Shown here: positions 10,767-19,925 of the stretch, piece by piece | How the letters are laid out: each line of letters opens with the position of its first letter | Numbering within the stretch: position 1 is the first letter of the stretch | Assembly: GCA_020853815.1 (NCBI GenBank) | Contig: JADYYE010000049.1 | Span: forward strand, 1 to 55,022 | Direction of reading: 5' to 3' | From: Phycisphaerales bacterium | GTDB taxonomy: Bacteria > Planctomycetota > Phycisphaerae > Phycisphaerales > UBA1924 | DNA length: 55,022 bases | Translations under genes and position numbers: made by a program | Notes under the pieces: generated by a model | The model's input: the letters and a program-made list of their open reading frames with translations, nothing else | Databases searched by the model: none | What the model was told of the DNA's origin: nothing

Positions 10767-13134
10767 TGATATCGTCGTCTTGCGTCGATTCATCCGGCTT
10801 CGCCGGCGGAGGCGCGGGCGTCGAGACGGTCGCGGGCTTCTTCTCGCTCCCGGGCTGATCGTCGGGCGGCGGCGGCTTGCGCGACTTGTCTCCATCCTGG
10901 ACCTTGGGCTCCGCCGGTTTCTCGCCCGGAGCGGGCGTGCGGTCGCGCGTCACGGTGCGAACGCCATCGCTCTCGGTCGGCGGCTGGTTGTTCTCGGGCG
11001 GCTTGCCCTTGGGAGTGAACGAATCGCGCACGCGCCGCAGCGCCTCCGCGGCGGCACGACGCTCTTGCGCCGCCTGGGCCGCGCGCTGCGCCGGGTCCAG
11101 GCCCGCGCGGGCCGAGCCAGAAGCCGCCGAGCGATCGATCCGCACCGTGCCTGCCGGCGTGGCGCGCACGCCCGATCGCGTCACGCCGGGCCTTACGCTC
11201 GGGCCCGTCGTGGGCTTGGCGCCCGCGGAGATCTCGCTCGTGCCGCTCGCTTTGCCCGCTGCGCCGGTCTGACGAGTCGCCCGGCTCCCCTGCACGGCGC
11301 GCCCGCCCGACGCGCGCTCCGCGCCCGACGGCCCGCCCAAGAGCGACGCCTCCGCCGCCGCCACCATCTCATCATCGGGGATCCACAGGTCCTCCGGGAG
11401 CGTCACCTTCCACGAGTCGGCCGCGTTGAAGCGCGCGGAGCTGTTCAGGTCGATCGCCTCCGGGAACGCGGGCACATATCCCATCGCCGCGACCGCCGCC
11501 ATGTCCTGCAGGATCTTCTCGGTCGTCGGGTGCTGACCGTAAAACTGTCGATAGTCGACATAGCGCATCCCGCCCCAAGTTTCATGCCCGGGCAGCAGGA
11601 AGTCCGCCAAGAAATGCGGCGTCGTGATCGGGTACACGTCCTCGGCTCGCTGGGGCGGCTGCGTGTACGCCCAGTGCTGCAGAAACGTCGGAGACAGCGT
11701 GTGAACCACGTCGCACGCGATCGGCTCGGTGATGAAAGTCACCTTCGGGAATCTCGCCTGCATGTCGCGGAGCCAAAGGTAATGCTCCCACGCCGGCGTC
11801 GCGTAGTCATGGAACGTGTCCAGACCAATCATCGTCGCGCCCGCCTTGACCGCCACGTCGAGTTCCTTGAACGCCGACTTTACATGCGACGGTTTCTGGC
11901 GCGAGAAGAGCGTGAGGGCGTCACGCCCCGTGTTGTAACGCTGCGATTCGGTCCACCACAGGCCCAGTTCGCGCCCCATCGCGGGGACCGTCGGGAATCC
12001 CACGCTTGGGTCCAGCGCCTCGGCGAGCGGCGGGCTGGCCAGCCATCGCGACGTGAAGTGCCACTCGTCGTCGCGCGAGTACTGGTACGTCCCCGAGCAC
12101 ATCCACACCATGACCCGAGGCCAGTTCCTGGGACGGCGAATCTCCTCCACCACCACGCGCCAGCCGCCCACGTCGGGACGATTCGCCCTCATCTGCCCAA
12201 AGCCGAGCGGATTGTCCTCGGACACATGGTCGCTCGACGCGAGCACGACGCAGTTCACCGGGCGCGGATCGCGCTGGTACCGAACCCCGCCGTAGGTCGC
12301 GCGGAAGAACCCGCGATAGGGCAGAAGCGTTCGCTGCCACGCGTCGTCGCGGTCGGCCACACGAACGGAAACGACGTAGGTCCGTGTTTCGCCGGGACGG
12401 ATGGACGCGGCCCGATCGAGACGCCCAAGGCCGGTCTCGTCGCCGAAGTTGTTGAGGCGATACTCAACCGCCCAGCCCCGCCCCGCCGGGCCGTTCATCG
12501 TGCTCCCGCCCGGACTGTACATCATGGGACGGACCTGGTGCTTGTACTCGAGCAGCGGGTACTGGATCGACACGCCGACGGTGTACTTGGCGTTTCCCAT
12601 GACCACCACGGGCGAATAGACCCACGCGGGGTACAGCGGCGCGGGCGCGACGTACGAGAAATCGGCGCTTCGTTCGGCGCCGGACTTGGTGAAATCGCGG
12701 AAGCGGATGTTCTGTCCGAGATTGACGACGCCGAGCTGGAGCTTGCCCAGCGCACGCGTCGTGCCGCTGGTGTTGGCGAACGTATAGATGAGGTCAAAGC
12801 CGGTGGGCTGCTCCCGGAGCTCGATGCTGGGCGCCACGCCCGCGGAGCTGGGCGTCGGAACATGCAGCGGCATGCTCTGCGGCGACACGACGATCGCGCC
12901 GTCGCGCGTGTCGATCATCTCGACCATGTTGTTGACCAGTCGCGATCGCATGACCTGGGCGCCGCCCTCCGGCGGCGGCGCGGTATCGTCGGCCCGGACG
13001 AGCGTGGCGACAAGCAGAGAAAGCAAGATCGCGAGCGGACGCGCGAGTGTCGACTCGAACGCCTCACGCCGCGTCGCGCCACGCCACGCGTCGGCGCAAT
13101 CCCAAGGCCTTCCGTCATCCGCGGGCTGGATCAT
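10753..13134 (-). CDS. Exported protein of unknown function, paralog A
   Basis: About 793 residues. A hydrophobic segment (LAILLSLLVATLVRA) near residue 40 looks like a signal peptide, followed by a globular region of about 560 residues and a disordered tail of about 200 residues rich in Arg, Ala, Pro and Lys. It is clearly paralogous to the next upstream gene: both share LVN-MVEM-D-RD, QP-GFDL-YTF, the R-YVVSVRV--DAWQRTL-PYR-FFR region, MVWM--G-YQY-RD-EW-F, ATMIGLDTF, VTF-TEPI--D-VHT--PTFLQ-W and ADF-LPGHE-WGG-RY. The ATMIGLDTF and TEPI strands suggest a TIM-barrel glycosidase-like core, which is only inference. ATG 13134 is used; GTG 13146 is also possible, and neither has a strong ribosome binding site. 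Confidence 0.75.
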   Translation of the reverse strand: MIQPADDGRPWDCADAWRGATRREAFESTLARPLAILLSLLVATLVRADDTAPPPEGGAQVMRSRLVNNMVEMIDTRDGAIVVSPQSMPLHVPTPSSAGVAPSIELREQPTGFDLIYTFANTSGTTRALGKLQLGVVNLGQNIRFRDFTKSGAERSADFSYVAPAPLYPAWVYSPVVVMGNAKYTVGVSIQYPLLEYKHQVRPMMYSPGGSTMNGPAGRGWAVEYRLNNFGDETGLGRLDRAASIRPGETRTYVVSVRVADRDDAWQRTLLPYRGFFRATYGGVRYQRDPRPVNCVVLASSDHVSEDNPLGFGQMRANRPDVGGWRVVVEEIRRPRNWPRVMVWMCSGTYQYSRDDEWHFTSRWLASPPLAEALDPSVGFPTVPAMGRELGLWWTESQRYNTGRDALTLFSRQKPSHVKSAFKELDVAVKAGATMIGLDTFHDYATPAWEHYLWLRDMQARFPKVTFITEPIACDVVHTLSPTFLQHWAYTQPPQRAEDVYPITTPHFLADFLLPGHETWGGMRYVDYRQFYGQHPTTEKILQDMAAVAAMGYVPAFPEAIDLNSSARFNAADSWKVTLPEDLWIPDDEMVAAAEASLLGGPSGAERASGGRAVQGSRATRQTGAAGKASGTSEISAGAKPTTGPSVRPGVTRSGVRATPAGTVRIDRSAASGSARAGLDPAQRAAQAAQERRAAAEALRRVRDSFTPKGKPPENNQPPTESDGVRTVTRDRTPAPGEKPAEPKVQDGDKSRKPPPPDDQPGSEKKPATVSTPAPPPAKPDESTQDDDINPDR

Positions 13135-13151
13135 GGCGTCATTCACGAAAG

Positions 13152-13181
13152 ACGCCCCGGGGCTTCAAGACCCCGGGGCGT
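13152..13181 (-). terminator. Hairpin terminator between the two paralogs
   Basis: ACGCCCCGGGG and CCCCGGGGCGT form a perfect 11-bp stem with an 8-base loop just after the stop of the upstream paralog, followed on the minus strand by CTTTC. The two paralogs are therefore probably separate transcripts. Confidence 0.7.
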
Positions 13182-13207
13182 GGAAGTTCCGACACTCCGG
13201 GCGCAGT

Positions 13208-15328
13208 TTACTGCGGATCGGGCTGGACCGGCGTCGAAGCCACCTTCTCCTCGGTCGACGCGGGCTTCTGGTTGGACGAGCCGCCCGCGGACTTGTTCTG
13301 ATTCTTCTTGACGTACATCTCGCGGGCACGTTTCAGCGCGGCGCTGATCTCCTTTTGCGTCAGCCCCGCGGCCTTGGCGCTGGTCCCGCCCGAGACGCCG
13401 CCCACGCGGGCCCCGGCCGGCGAGCCAGCGCCACCCGCGCCCGGACCGGCGGTCGAGTTGCGCGACGCCGAGGCCGACGAGCCGCCGCCCGGGTTGACCT
13501 GGCGCGCCGGCCCCGAGCCCGCGAGCGTCCGGTCGCCTGAACCGCCGTTGCTGTTGCGATTGCCGCCATCGCGTCCGGGGGCGTTGAAGGAGCCACCCAG
13601 CATCCCGCCGTCGGCGCCGAAGATGTCGCCCTTCCACTTGTCGCGCGGGATGCGCAGGTCCTCCGGGATGGTGACATCCCACGATTCGACGGCGTTGTAG
13701 CCGGCGCGCGAGTTGGGGTTCTGGGAAGTCAGCATCACGGGAACAAAGCCCATACTGGCGATGCCGCTCATGTCGGCCTCGACTTCCTCGAGAGTCGGCG
13801 GGCGCCCGTAGAACTGCTGCCATTCCAGGTAGCGATAGCCGCCCCAGATCTCATGACCCGGCAGGATGAAGTCCGCCAGGTAGTGCGGACCCTTGATGGG
13901 ATGGAGATCGGCCTCGGACTGGGCCGGGTTGCGGCGCGACCAGCACTGCAGAAAGGTCGGGGCGCGGGTGTGCACGATGTCCGAAGTGATGGGCTCGGTG
14001 ACAAACGTCACCTTCGGGTGACGGGCCCGCATCATGTCGAGCCAGCGCAGGTGCATCCAGGTCGGGACCGTGCGGTGATAGAACGTGTCGAGCCCGATCA
14101 TCGTGGCGCCGCCCGCGACAGCGCGGTCGACCTCCGCCAGCGCGGATTTCACCATCTGCTCGTTGTGAATGTTGAGGCCCACCAGGTCGCCCCGCGAGCG
14201 CGAGTAGAGAAGCGATTGGCTCCACCACAGTCCCATCTTGTAGTTGCCCGCGACCCGCGGGAACCCGTGATCGGCCTCGGTCGCCCGCTGCATATTCGTG
14301 TTGGCCTCCCACGGCGTAGTGAAGTACCACTCGCTGTCCCGCTCGTATTGGTACGCGCCGCCGGGCATCCACACCATCATCCGCTCCCAGCCCGTCTGCT
14401 GGCTGAGCGCATTGGTCACAAAGTCCCAGCCCACCAGGTCGGGACGCTTGGTCGGGTGGAAGTCGAATCCGAAGGGGTTTTCCGGCGTCACCGTTCCCAT
14501 CGACGCCAGCTGCTCCGCCGCCACCGGCCGAGGATCGCGGTCGTAATGCACCCCCTGGTACGCCGAACGAAAGAAATTGCGATACGGCGTAAGCGTCCGC
14601 TGCCAGGCGTCGGCCTTGTCCACCACGCGCACCGAGATCACATAGTCGCGCTTGGCCTTGGGCGGGAGCTTGCCCGGGTTGGCCAGCTTGCCGAAGCCCG
14701 TCTCGTCGCCCCACTCGCTCAGGCGATACTCGTAGAGCCAGCCGCGTCCGCCCTCACCCTTGGCGGCGTCGCCACCCGGCGACACGACCATCATGCGGAC
14801 ATCGTGCTTGTAGTCGAGGTACGGGAAGTTGAAACTGATCCCGATCCAGTACTTGTCGTTGCCCAGAACCGCCACCGGTGAATAGACGCCGCCCGGATAG
14901 CAATACGCCGGCGCGACCCACGTCGAATAGTCGGGGCGGATCAGGTCGCCGGTCCACCGGAAATCATAGAAATCGATCGCCTGGCCGATCGTGAACACAC
15001 CCAGACGCATCCGCCCCAGTTCCTGCTCGAGCTGCGACGGATTGTCGAATGTGTACGTCAGGTCAAAGCCGTTGGGCTGCTCCTGCAGGCTGACGATCGG
15101 CGTGGCCGAGTTCGAGTTGGGCTTGGGCTGGTGGAGCGGCACGCCCTTGGGCAGCATGATCGGGCTGTCGTCGCGCGCATCGCGCATTTCCACCATGCCG
15201 TTCACCAAACGCACGTTCATCGTCTTGTCGCCGGACTCCGGCGGCGGGAGCTGCTGCGCCAGCGCCGCGCACCCCCCCAAGAACGCGATCGAAAACCCAC
15301 CGACATACGTGAGTGCGGGCCTAGTCAT
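13208..15328 (-). CDS. Exported protein of unknown function, paralog B
   Basis: A 706-residue protein starting at ATG 15328, with GGAGGGG a few bases upstream. Residues 1-24 form a signal peptide ending in ALA-QQ. The globular region matches paralog A block by block (SLQEQPNGFDLTYTFDNPS, MVWMPGGAYQYERD, ATMIGLDTFYHRTVPTWMHLRW, VTFVTEPITSDIVHTRAPTFLQCW, LADFILPGHEIWGGYRYLEW). The C-terminal 150 residues are Gly/Ser/Asn-rich and low-complexity, then basic. The two genes look like an old tandem duplication, since the tails have diverged. Location next to polysaccharide genes makes a role on surface glycans plausible, without proof. Confidence 0.8.
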   Translation of the reverse strand: MTRPALTYVGGFSIAFLGGCAALAQQLPPPESGDKTMNVRLVNGMVEMRDARDDSPIMLPKGVPLHQPKPNSNSATPIVSLQEQPNGFDLTYTFDNPSQLEQELGRMRLGVFTIGQAIDFYDFRWTGDLIRPDYSTWVAPAYCYPGGVYSPVAVLGNDKYWIGISFNFPYLDYKHDVRMMVVSPGGDAAKGEGGRGWLYEYRLSEWGDETGFGKLANPGKLPPKAKRDYVISVRVVDKADAWQRTLTPYRNFFRSAYQGVHYDRDPRPVAAEQLASMGTVTPENPFGFDFHPTKRPDLVGWDFVTNALSQQTGWERMMVWMPGGAYQYERDSEWYFTTPWEANTNMQRATEADHGFPRVAGNYKMGLWWSQSLLYSRSRGDLVGLNIHNEQMVKSALAEVDRAVAGGATMIGLDTFYHRTVPTWMHLRWLDMMRARHPKVTFVTEPITSDIVHTRAPTFLQCWSRRNPAQSEADLHPIKGPHYLADFILPGHEIWGGYRYLEWQQFYGRPPTLEEVEADMSGIASMGFVPVMLTSQNPNSRAGYNAVESWDVTIPEDLRIPRDKWKGDIFGADGGMLGGSFNAPGRDGGNRNSNGGSGDRTLAGSGPARQVNPGGGSSASASRNSTAGPGAGGAGSPAGARVGGVSGGTSAKAAGLTQKEISAALKRAREMYVKKNQNKSAGGSSNQKPASTEEKVASTPVQPDPQ

Positions 15329-15557
15329 GTCCCCTCCCTCGCGCCACCGGCGCGTGAGCCATTCAACGACTCGCACCATGTATCTGATATCCCGCACGCT
15401 CACTTCGCCCCTTCCACCCGCGCACAATCCGCGCGGCCATTCCCGCGCCCACACATCCGGCACGCGCCCTATACCCTCGCGCTCTCACGGTCCGCAAACA
15501 CGGGCGGTTCAATCCGGGTTCTCGGGCCACGCCGCTCGGGCGCACCCCGAACCTCGC

Positions 15558-16970
15558 TCACGCGGCGCGTTCGTCGCCGCCATGCGCATCCCGGTCGCCA
15601 TCGCCGTACGCCGCCGCCTCGTTGGCGTACGCGACATCCATTTCGGCCTGCTCGGCCTCGAAGGCCCGCTGCGCGCTGGTGCCCCACCCCAAGGCTCGCC
15701 CCGCCGCCGCCAGCACGCGCATCATGATCCAAGAGATCGCGATCGCCGCGCAGGCGTGGAACAGAAACGTCGCCGTTTCGCCGCGCGCCAGACCCAGCAG
15801 CTGCCCGATCGCCGCCCCAACCGGGAGCACCACGAACGGGTTGTTCGGATGAACGACAATCATCTCGTCCATGAGCCGGAGAAACAACGCCAGAAAGACC
15901 GCGTACAGCGGGAGCGCGATCCACGGATTGTCGTTGGCGCAGTGCCCCAGGATTCCCGGGCCGATGTTGTACCCCTCGGGCACGCCCTGCACGTTTACTT
16001 CCTTCACGACCGTGCGCGCGATGCCGTCGGGTTTGTCGTCCCAGAACTGTCGCGGGACCGGGAACGACACGAACAGCTTCACCTGATGCAAGGTGTCATA
16101 CTCCCGGTCTTCCGGGCGCGTGTCGAGAAAGTACATGACGTAGTTGGCGCACCGCTGACCGGAGAAAAGGTCCAGGATCGCCTGCCCGATGTCCGCCGCC
16201 GCCGCCTCGCTGAAGAGCTGCCCGAACGAGCGGTCGGTCTTGTTGATGTGGCGAACCGCGGTGAAACCAGCCAGAAGGAACATGGCCGGCACGCTCACAA
16301 CCGCGATAAACGTCAGCACGCGGCGCGGGCCCATGTGCTTGTACCACCCGTGATACGCGCCCCACGCCACGCCCGCCAGCACGCCCAGCACGTCGCGACG
16401 CCCGAACGAGCCCATCAGGGTTCCCGCCACGCCCGTCACGATCACCGCCAGCGCGATCGTCGCAAAGAACGGATTGAACAGCCTCGGGAACCACGCCCAC
16501 GACACCACCCCCGCCGCCAGCGCCATCAGACCCGCGCCGAACATCCCAGACAACGCACCGAAGATCGGCACGCCCGTCAAGAGGAAGCGGAACACCAGCC
16601 CCAACCCCACCAGCGGGATGCCCAGCATGAGCAGCACGATCGGCGCTGGCGCGCCCTGCGGCGTGACGCTCCACGCCAGCCGCCGCACCCCCCACCCCTT
16701 CTTGTATGTGAAGAGAAAAATCGCCAGGAAGAGCACCACGAACCAGCAGAAAAGGAACGCCGGACGCGTCACGTCGCTGATCGCGAACTCATCGGTGAGC
16801 GGGAACCACACCGCCAAGACGCCGCTGGTCAGGTGAAAGATCAGGAAGCCCACGAAAAAAAAGTTGCGCGTCGACAACAGGTCGACCTCGCCACGCAGGC
16901 TCTGCGCCAGAATCTTGCGGATCAGCCACAGGCCGATCGTGATCAGGATGATGCTGACGATGACTTCCAT
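15558..16970 (-). CDS. Polytopic membrane protein, probable polysaccharide repeat-unit polymerase (Wzy-like)
   Basis: A 470-residue inner-membrane protein with about ten to twelve hydrophobic segments, for example MEVIVSIILITIGLWLIRKIL, FLFCWFVVLFLAIFLFTY, IVLLMLGIPLVGLGLVFRFLL and IALPLYAVFLALFLRLM. A long hydrophilic loop lies around residues 265-345 and contains FPVPRQFWDDKPDGIA and a glycine-rich GYNIGPGILGHC, the arrangement of O-antigen/exopolysaccharide polymerases with a large periplasmic loop. The C-terminal 45 residues are charged and cytoplasmic. Wzy proteins have little sequence conservation, so the call leans on topology and on the adjacent flippase and glycosyltransferase genes. 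Confidence 0.7.
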   Translation of the reverse strand: MEVIVSIILITIGLWLIRKILAQSLRGEVDLLSTRNFFFVGFLIFHLTSGVLAVWFPLTDEFAISDVTRPAFLFCWFVVLFLAIFLFTYKKGWGVRRLAWSVTPQGAPAPIVLLMLGIPLVGLGLVFRFLLTGVPIFGALSGMFGAGLMALAAGVVSWAWFPRLFNPFFATIALAVIVTGVAGTLMGSFGRRDVLGVLAGVAWGAYHGWYKHMGPRRVLTFIAVVSVPAMFLLAGFTAVRHINKTDRSFGQLFSEAAAADIGQAILDLFSGQRCANYVMYFLDTRPEDREYDTLHQVKLFVSFPVPRQFWDDKPDGIARTVVKEVNVQGVPEGYNIGPGILGHCANDNPWIALPLYAVFLALFLRLMDEMIVVHPNNPFVVLPVGAAIGQLLGLARGETATFLFHACAAIAISWIMMRVLAAAGRALGWGTSAQRAFEAEQAEMDVAYANEAAAYGDGDRDAHGGDERAA

Positions 16971-17097
16971 GCGGCGCGATCAAAGCCCCCATGCACGCGA
17001 ACTGGTACGAATCCTATCGGCCCTTTGTGCGCCGAAACTCGGCACAAGTTCGTATCTTTTGCGGGGTGACTGAAAACCAAACGGACCGTTCGCAACC

Positions 17098-18702
17098 CTA
17101 CGCCCCGCGCGGGCCGAATCCCGTCCGCTTCATCAACGGCCAGATGAATCGCTCCCGCTCCTTCGCGCTCAGCACCACCAGCGCCGCCACCACCCCATAC
17201 ACCCCCGCGAACAATGCCAGCGACGCCCCGATCATCCACACGTTCCAGTGCGGATACGCCCGCCACCCCAGCCAGACCAAGGGCCCCACCAACGCCGCCG
17301 TCGCCAGCGTCGCGACCAAGGGCCTCGCCAGCGGCGAAAACACCTCCGCATACCGCACCTTCAGGCACCGCGCCGCCACCACCGGCAGGATCACAAAGTG
17401 AACCGTCGTGTAGACCGCGCTAAAAACGATCGGGTTGGCATAGAACCCGACGTTCTGCACGATCTGCCCCTGGGGAATCGACCACAACGTGCCCAGCGTG
17501 ATCGCCGGATTGAACATCGCCCCCACCAGCACCAGCGGCGCGTAGACGCGCAGAAAGCCCGCGCCGTACAGGATCATCATCCAACCGTCGCTGATGGCTC
17601 GCGACGTCAGCGCGACGCTCATGATCTGCACCGTGAGCGCGGTGCGATCGATGATCTCCGGGGTGATGTCGGGCTTGCCGCCCACCCAGAGCTGGATCAG
17701 CGGGTGCGCCAGCGCCGCCATGACGAGCCCCGCGGGGAACGCGACCAGCCCGTGCAGGCGCGTCGAGTGCGTCAGCAGCACCGAGAGCGACTTGTTCTTT
17801 TCCGTGCTGATGCGGGCGGACACCGCGTCTAGCCCGAACGTCACGCCCTGCGTCGCCAGACGCACGTAGCTCGTGAACTGCAGCGCCAGGCCGAACACGA
17901 TACTGCCAAGCAGCGCGAAGTACGCGTTCATGATGAGCGCGCCGACGCGCTCGTGCAGGCTGCTCCCCAGCTCCACCGCGAAGTACCAGCCCAGCGTGCG
18001 CGACAGTTCGCGGATCTCCGACTTTCCGACCTTGGAAGGGCGCGGGCGCAGCCGCGGGTCGCTCAGCATCAGCCAGGCGACCGGCACCACGAACACCGCG
18101 CCCTGCAATCCAGCGACCAGATAGCCGTACGCGAACACACCCGCGGGCGGCGAGGAAACACCCGTCACATGATGAAGCCACAGCGCCGCCGTCAGCTGGC
18201 ACGCACGCTCCGCCAGCGTCCACAGGTTGTACGCGACGAAGCGCTCGGCCACGCTAAACATGTTGAAGACCGGCGAGAACGCCGTCGCCAGCACGATGTA
18301 CAGCCCCTGCCCGATCACCAACGCCGGCGCCGCGGGGCGCAGCGAATCCGGCATCTTCATGTGGGGCAGGTACAGGAACAGCCCCGCGAACGCGACACCC
18401 GCCAAGAGCGCCGCCACGCCGCTCACCACCCGCGCCGAGTTGAACACGCGAAGGAACCGCTCGCGATCACCCGAGTGATGTGCGGCCCCGAGCTCGCGCA
18501 CCGCGGCGCGGTTCGAGAGCTCGCGGAACATCATGCCGAAGCCCGCGCCCGCGACGATGAGCAAGATCAACGCCATCGCATCGGCGCCGACCCACCCGAT
18601 CAGCACGCGCACCAGCGTGATGCCCAGCGCGAGGTTCAGCCCCAGGCGCAGGTAGTTCGTCGCCATCCGCACGATCGCGCGCGATGCCTCGGAACCGCTC
18701 AT
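17098..18702 (-). CDS. Lipid-linked oligosaccharide flippase (Wzx/MVF-like)
   Basis: A 534-residue polytopic membrane protein with about twelve to fourteen segments, resembling polysaccharide biosynthesis proteins that flip lipid-linked repeat units across the inner membrane. Typical features are the N-terminal LRLGLNLALGITLVRVLIGWVG, a cytoplasmic ELGAAHHSGDRERFLRVFNSARVV loop and GLALQFTSYVRLATQGVTFGL in the middle. ATG 18702 overlaps the TGA of the upstream glycosyltransferase as ATGA, with AAGGGG just before it, so the two are translationally coupled. Confidence 0.82.
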   Translation of the reverse strand: MSGSEASRAIVRMATNYLRLGLNLALGITLVRVLIGWVGADAMALILLIVAGAGFGMMFRELSNRAAVRELGAAHHSGDRERFLRVFNSARVVSGVAALLAGVAFAGLFLYLPHMKMPDSLRPAAPALVIGQGLYIVLATAFSPVFNMFSVAERFVAYNLWTLAERACQLTAALWLHHVTGVSSPPAGVFAYGYLVAGLQGAVFVVPVAWLMLSDPRLRPRPSKVGKSEIRELSRTLGWYFAVELGSSLHERVGALIMNAYFALLGSIVFGLALQFTSYVRLATQGVTFGLDAVSARISTEKNKSLSVLLTHSTRLHGLVAFPAGLVMAALAHPLIQLWVGGKPDITPEIIDRTALTVQIMSVALTSRAISDGWMMILYGAGFLRVYAPLVLVGAMFNPAITLGTLWSIPQGQIVQNVGFYANPIVFSAVYTTVHFVILPVVAARCLKVRYAEVFSPLARPLVATLATAALVGPLVWLGWRAYPHWNVWMIGASLALFAGVYGVVAALVVLSAKERERFIWPLMKRTGFGPRGA

Positions 18703-19925
18703 GCCCCTTGCTTCCCAGGGGCCCCGGCCGCTCCGACGCCCGAGGGACGCCCGGCGCTCCCCGTCGCCCCCGCCCGCTCGTACATCCCCATGAACCGGGC
18801 CAGCGTCCGCCCCGCATCGAGATTCGCCAGCGCCCACTCGCGCCCGCGCCGCCCGCTCTCGCGCAGCGCCGCGCGGTCTTTCACGAGCCGTTCCACCGTG
18901 CTCGCCCACTCCACGGGATCGCGCCCGATGATTGTCGCGCCCCCCGAAGCCTCCAGCTCCGGCCACGTATCCACGCCCTTGGTCGTCACCAGCGGCGTCC
19001 CCGCCGCCAGGCTCTCCACGAATACAAACCCGAAGTTCTCCTGGCTGGTCGGGATCAGCAGCACGTCCGCGGCCTGGTACAGCGACACCTTCTCGTCGCC
19101 CGTCACAAGTCCCAGAAATCTCGCGCGATCACCCTGCAAGCCGAGCGACGCCGCCAGCGACTTCATCTCCTGCTCATACGCGCCATCGCCCGTGCCCGCG
19201 ATCGCCAGGCGGAAGTTCACGCCGCGCTTCACCAGCTCCGCCGCGGCACGCAGCAGCACGTCCACGCCCTTCTTGACGTGGATTCGGCTCAGAAACAAGA
19301 GCGTCGCCACGCCGTCGTCGGGCAGATTGAACTTCGCCCGCGCGATCGCCGGCCCCGGCGCGTCGCGGAAAGCGGAAAGATCGAAGACCAGCGGGATCAC
19401 CTCGCCGCGCACGCGCGACGCATCGAAGTGCTTCCCGGCCTGCGCCAGCTCGAACTCCGCCGTGCAGTGGATGCACGCCGCGTTGTTCAGCATCGACCGC
19501 GCCAGCAGCGCCATGTACACGGCCTTCTTGAGCTTCTTCTGCTCCATGCACCAGTCGTCGAGCATGCCATGCACGCTCAACACGTACGGCACGCCGAGCC
19601 GCCGGGCCGCCCTGGAGATCTGTGGGTTCGACGTGGTCCACATCGCGTGCAGGTGCAGCACGCCGGCGCCGCGCAGGTGCCCCTCGATCCCTCGCATCTG
19701 GGCGCCGTTGAAGAACCCGCCGGGGAGCGACGGACGCGCGACCTTGATGACCTTCGGCGCGCCCGCTTCGCCCGACTTCCACGACGCCGGCGCATCCGTG
19801 TCGTCGCAGGTGATCAGCATGACGTCGCGCCCGTCCGCAGCCAGCCCGCCGCACAGGTCCATCACCGCGCGCACCACCCCGCCGTCGGCGAGTCGGAGCG
19901 TGGGCATGGAGTGAACGATTCGCAT
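18699..19925 (-). CDS. Glycosyltransferase family 4
   Basis: A 408-residue GT-B enzyme that would transfer a sugar from an activated donor during surface polysaccharide assembly on the cytoplasmic membrane face. The N-terminal MRIVHSMPTLRLADGGVVRAV carries the acceptor-side glycine-rich loop; LLFLSRIHVKKGVDVLLRA and SQENFGFVFVESLAAGTPLVT (the E-x7-E donor motif) mark family 4. The last 20 residues are low-complexity Gly/Ala. It overlaps the flippase gene by four bases. An 858-bp gap separates its start from the next gene upstream. Confidence 0.9.
   Translation of the reverse strand: MRIVHSMPTLRLADGGVVRAVMDLCGGLAADGRDVMLITCDDTDAPASWKSGEAGAPKVIKVARPSLPGGFFNGAQMRGIEGHLRGAGVLHLHAMWTTSNPQISRAARRLGVPYVLSVHGMLDDWCMEQKKLKKAVYMALLARSMLNNAACIHCTAEFELAQAGKHFDASRVRGEVIPLVFDLSAFRDAPGPAIARAKFNLPDDGVATLLFLSRIHVKKGVDVLLRAAAELVKRGVNFRLAIAGTGDGAYEQEMKSLAASLGLQGDRARFLGLVTGDEKVSLYQAADVLLIPTSQENFGFVFVESLAAGTPLVTTKGVDTWPELEASGGATIIGRDPVEWASTVERLVKDRAALRESGRRGREWALANLDAGRTLARFMGMYERAGATGSAGRPSGVGAAGAPGKQGA

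Noticed and set aside
10780..13311. Plus-strand open frame of 843 residues
   Set aside because: It is antisense to exported paralog A, which has a signal peptide and a clear paralog; the plus frame has only Arg/His/Leu shadow composition.
14991..17069. Plus-strand open frame of 692 residues
   Set aside because: Highly biased Arg/His/Glu composition, antisense to the polymerase-like gene with real transmembrane pattern.
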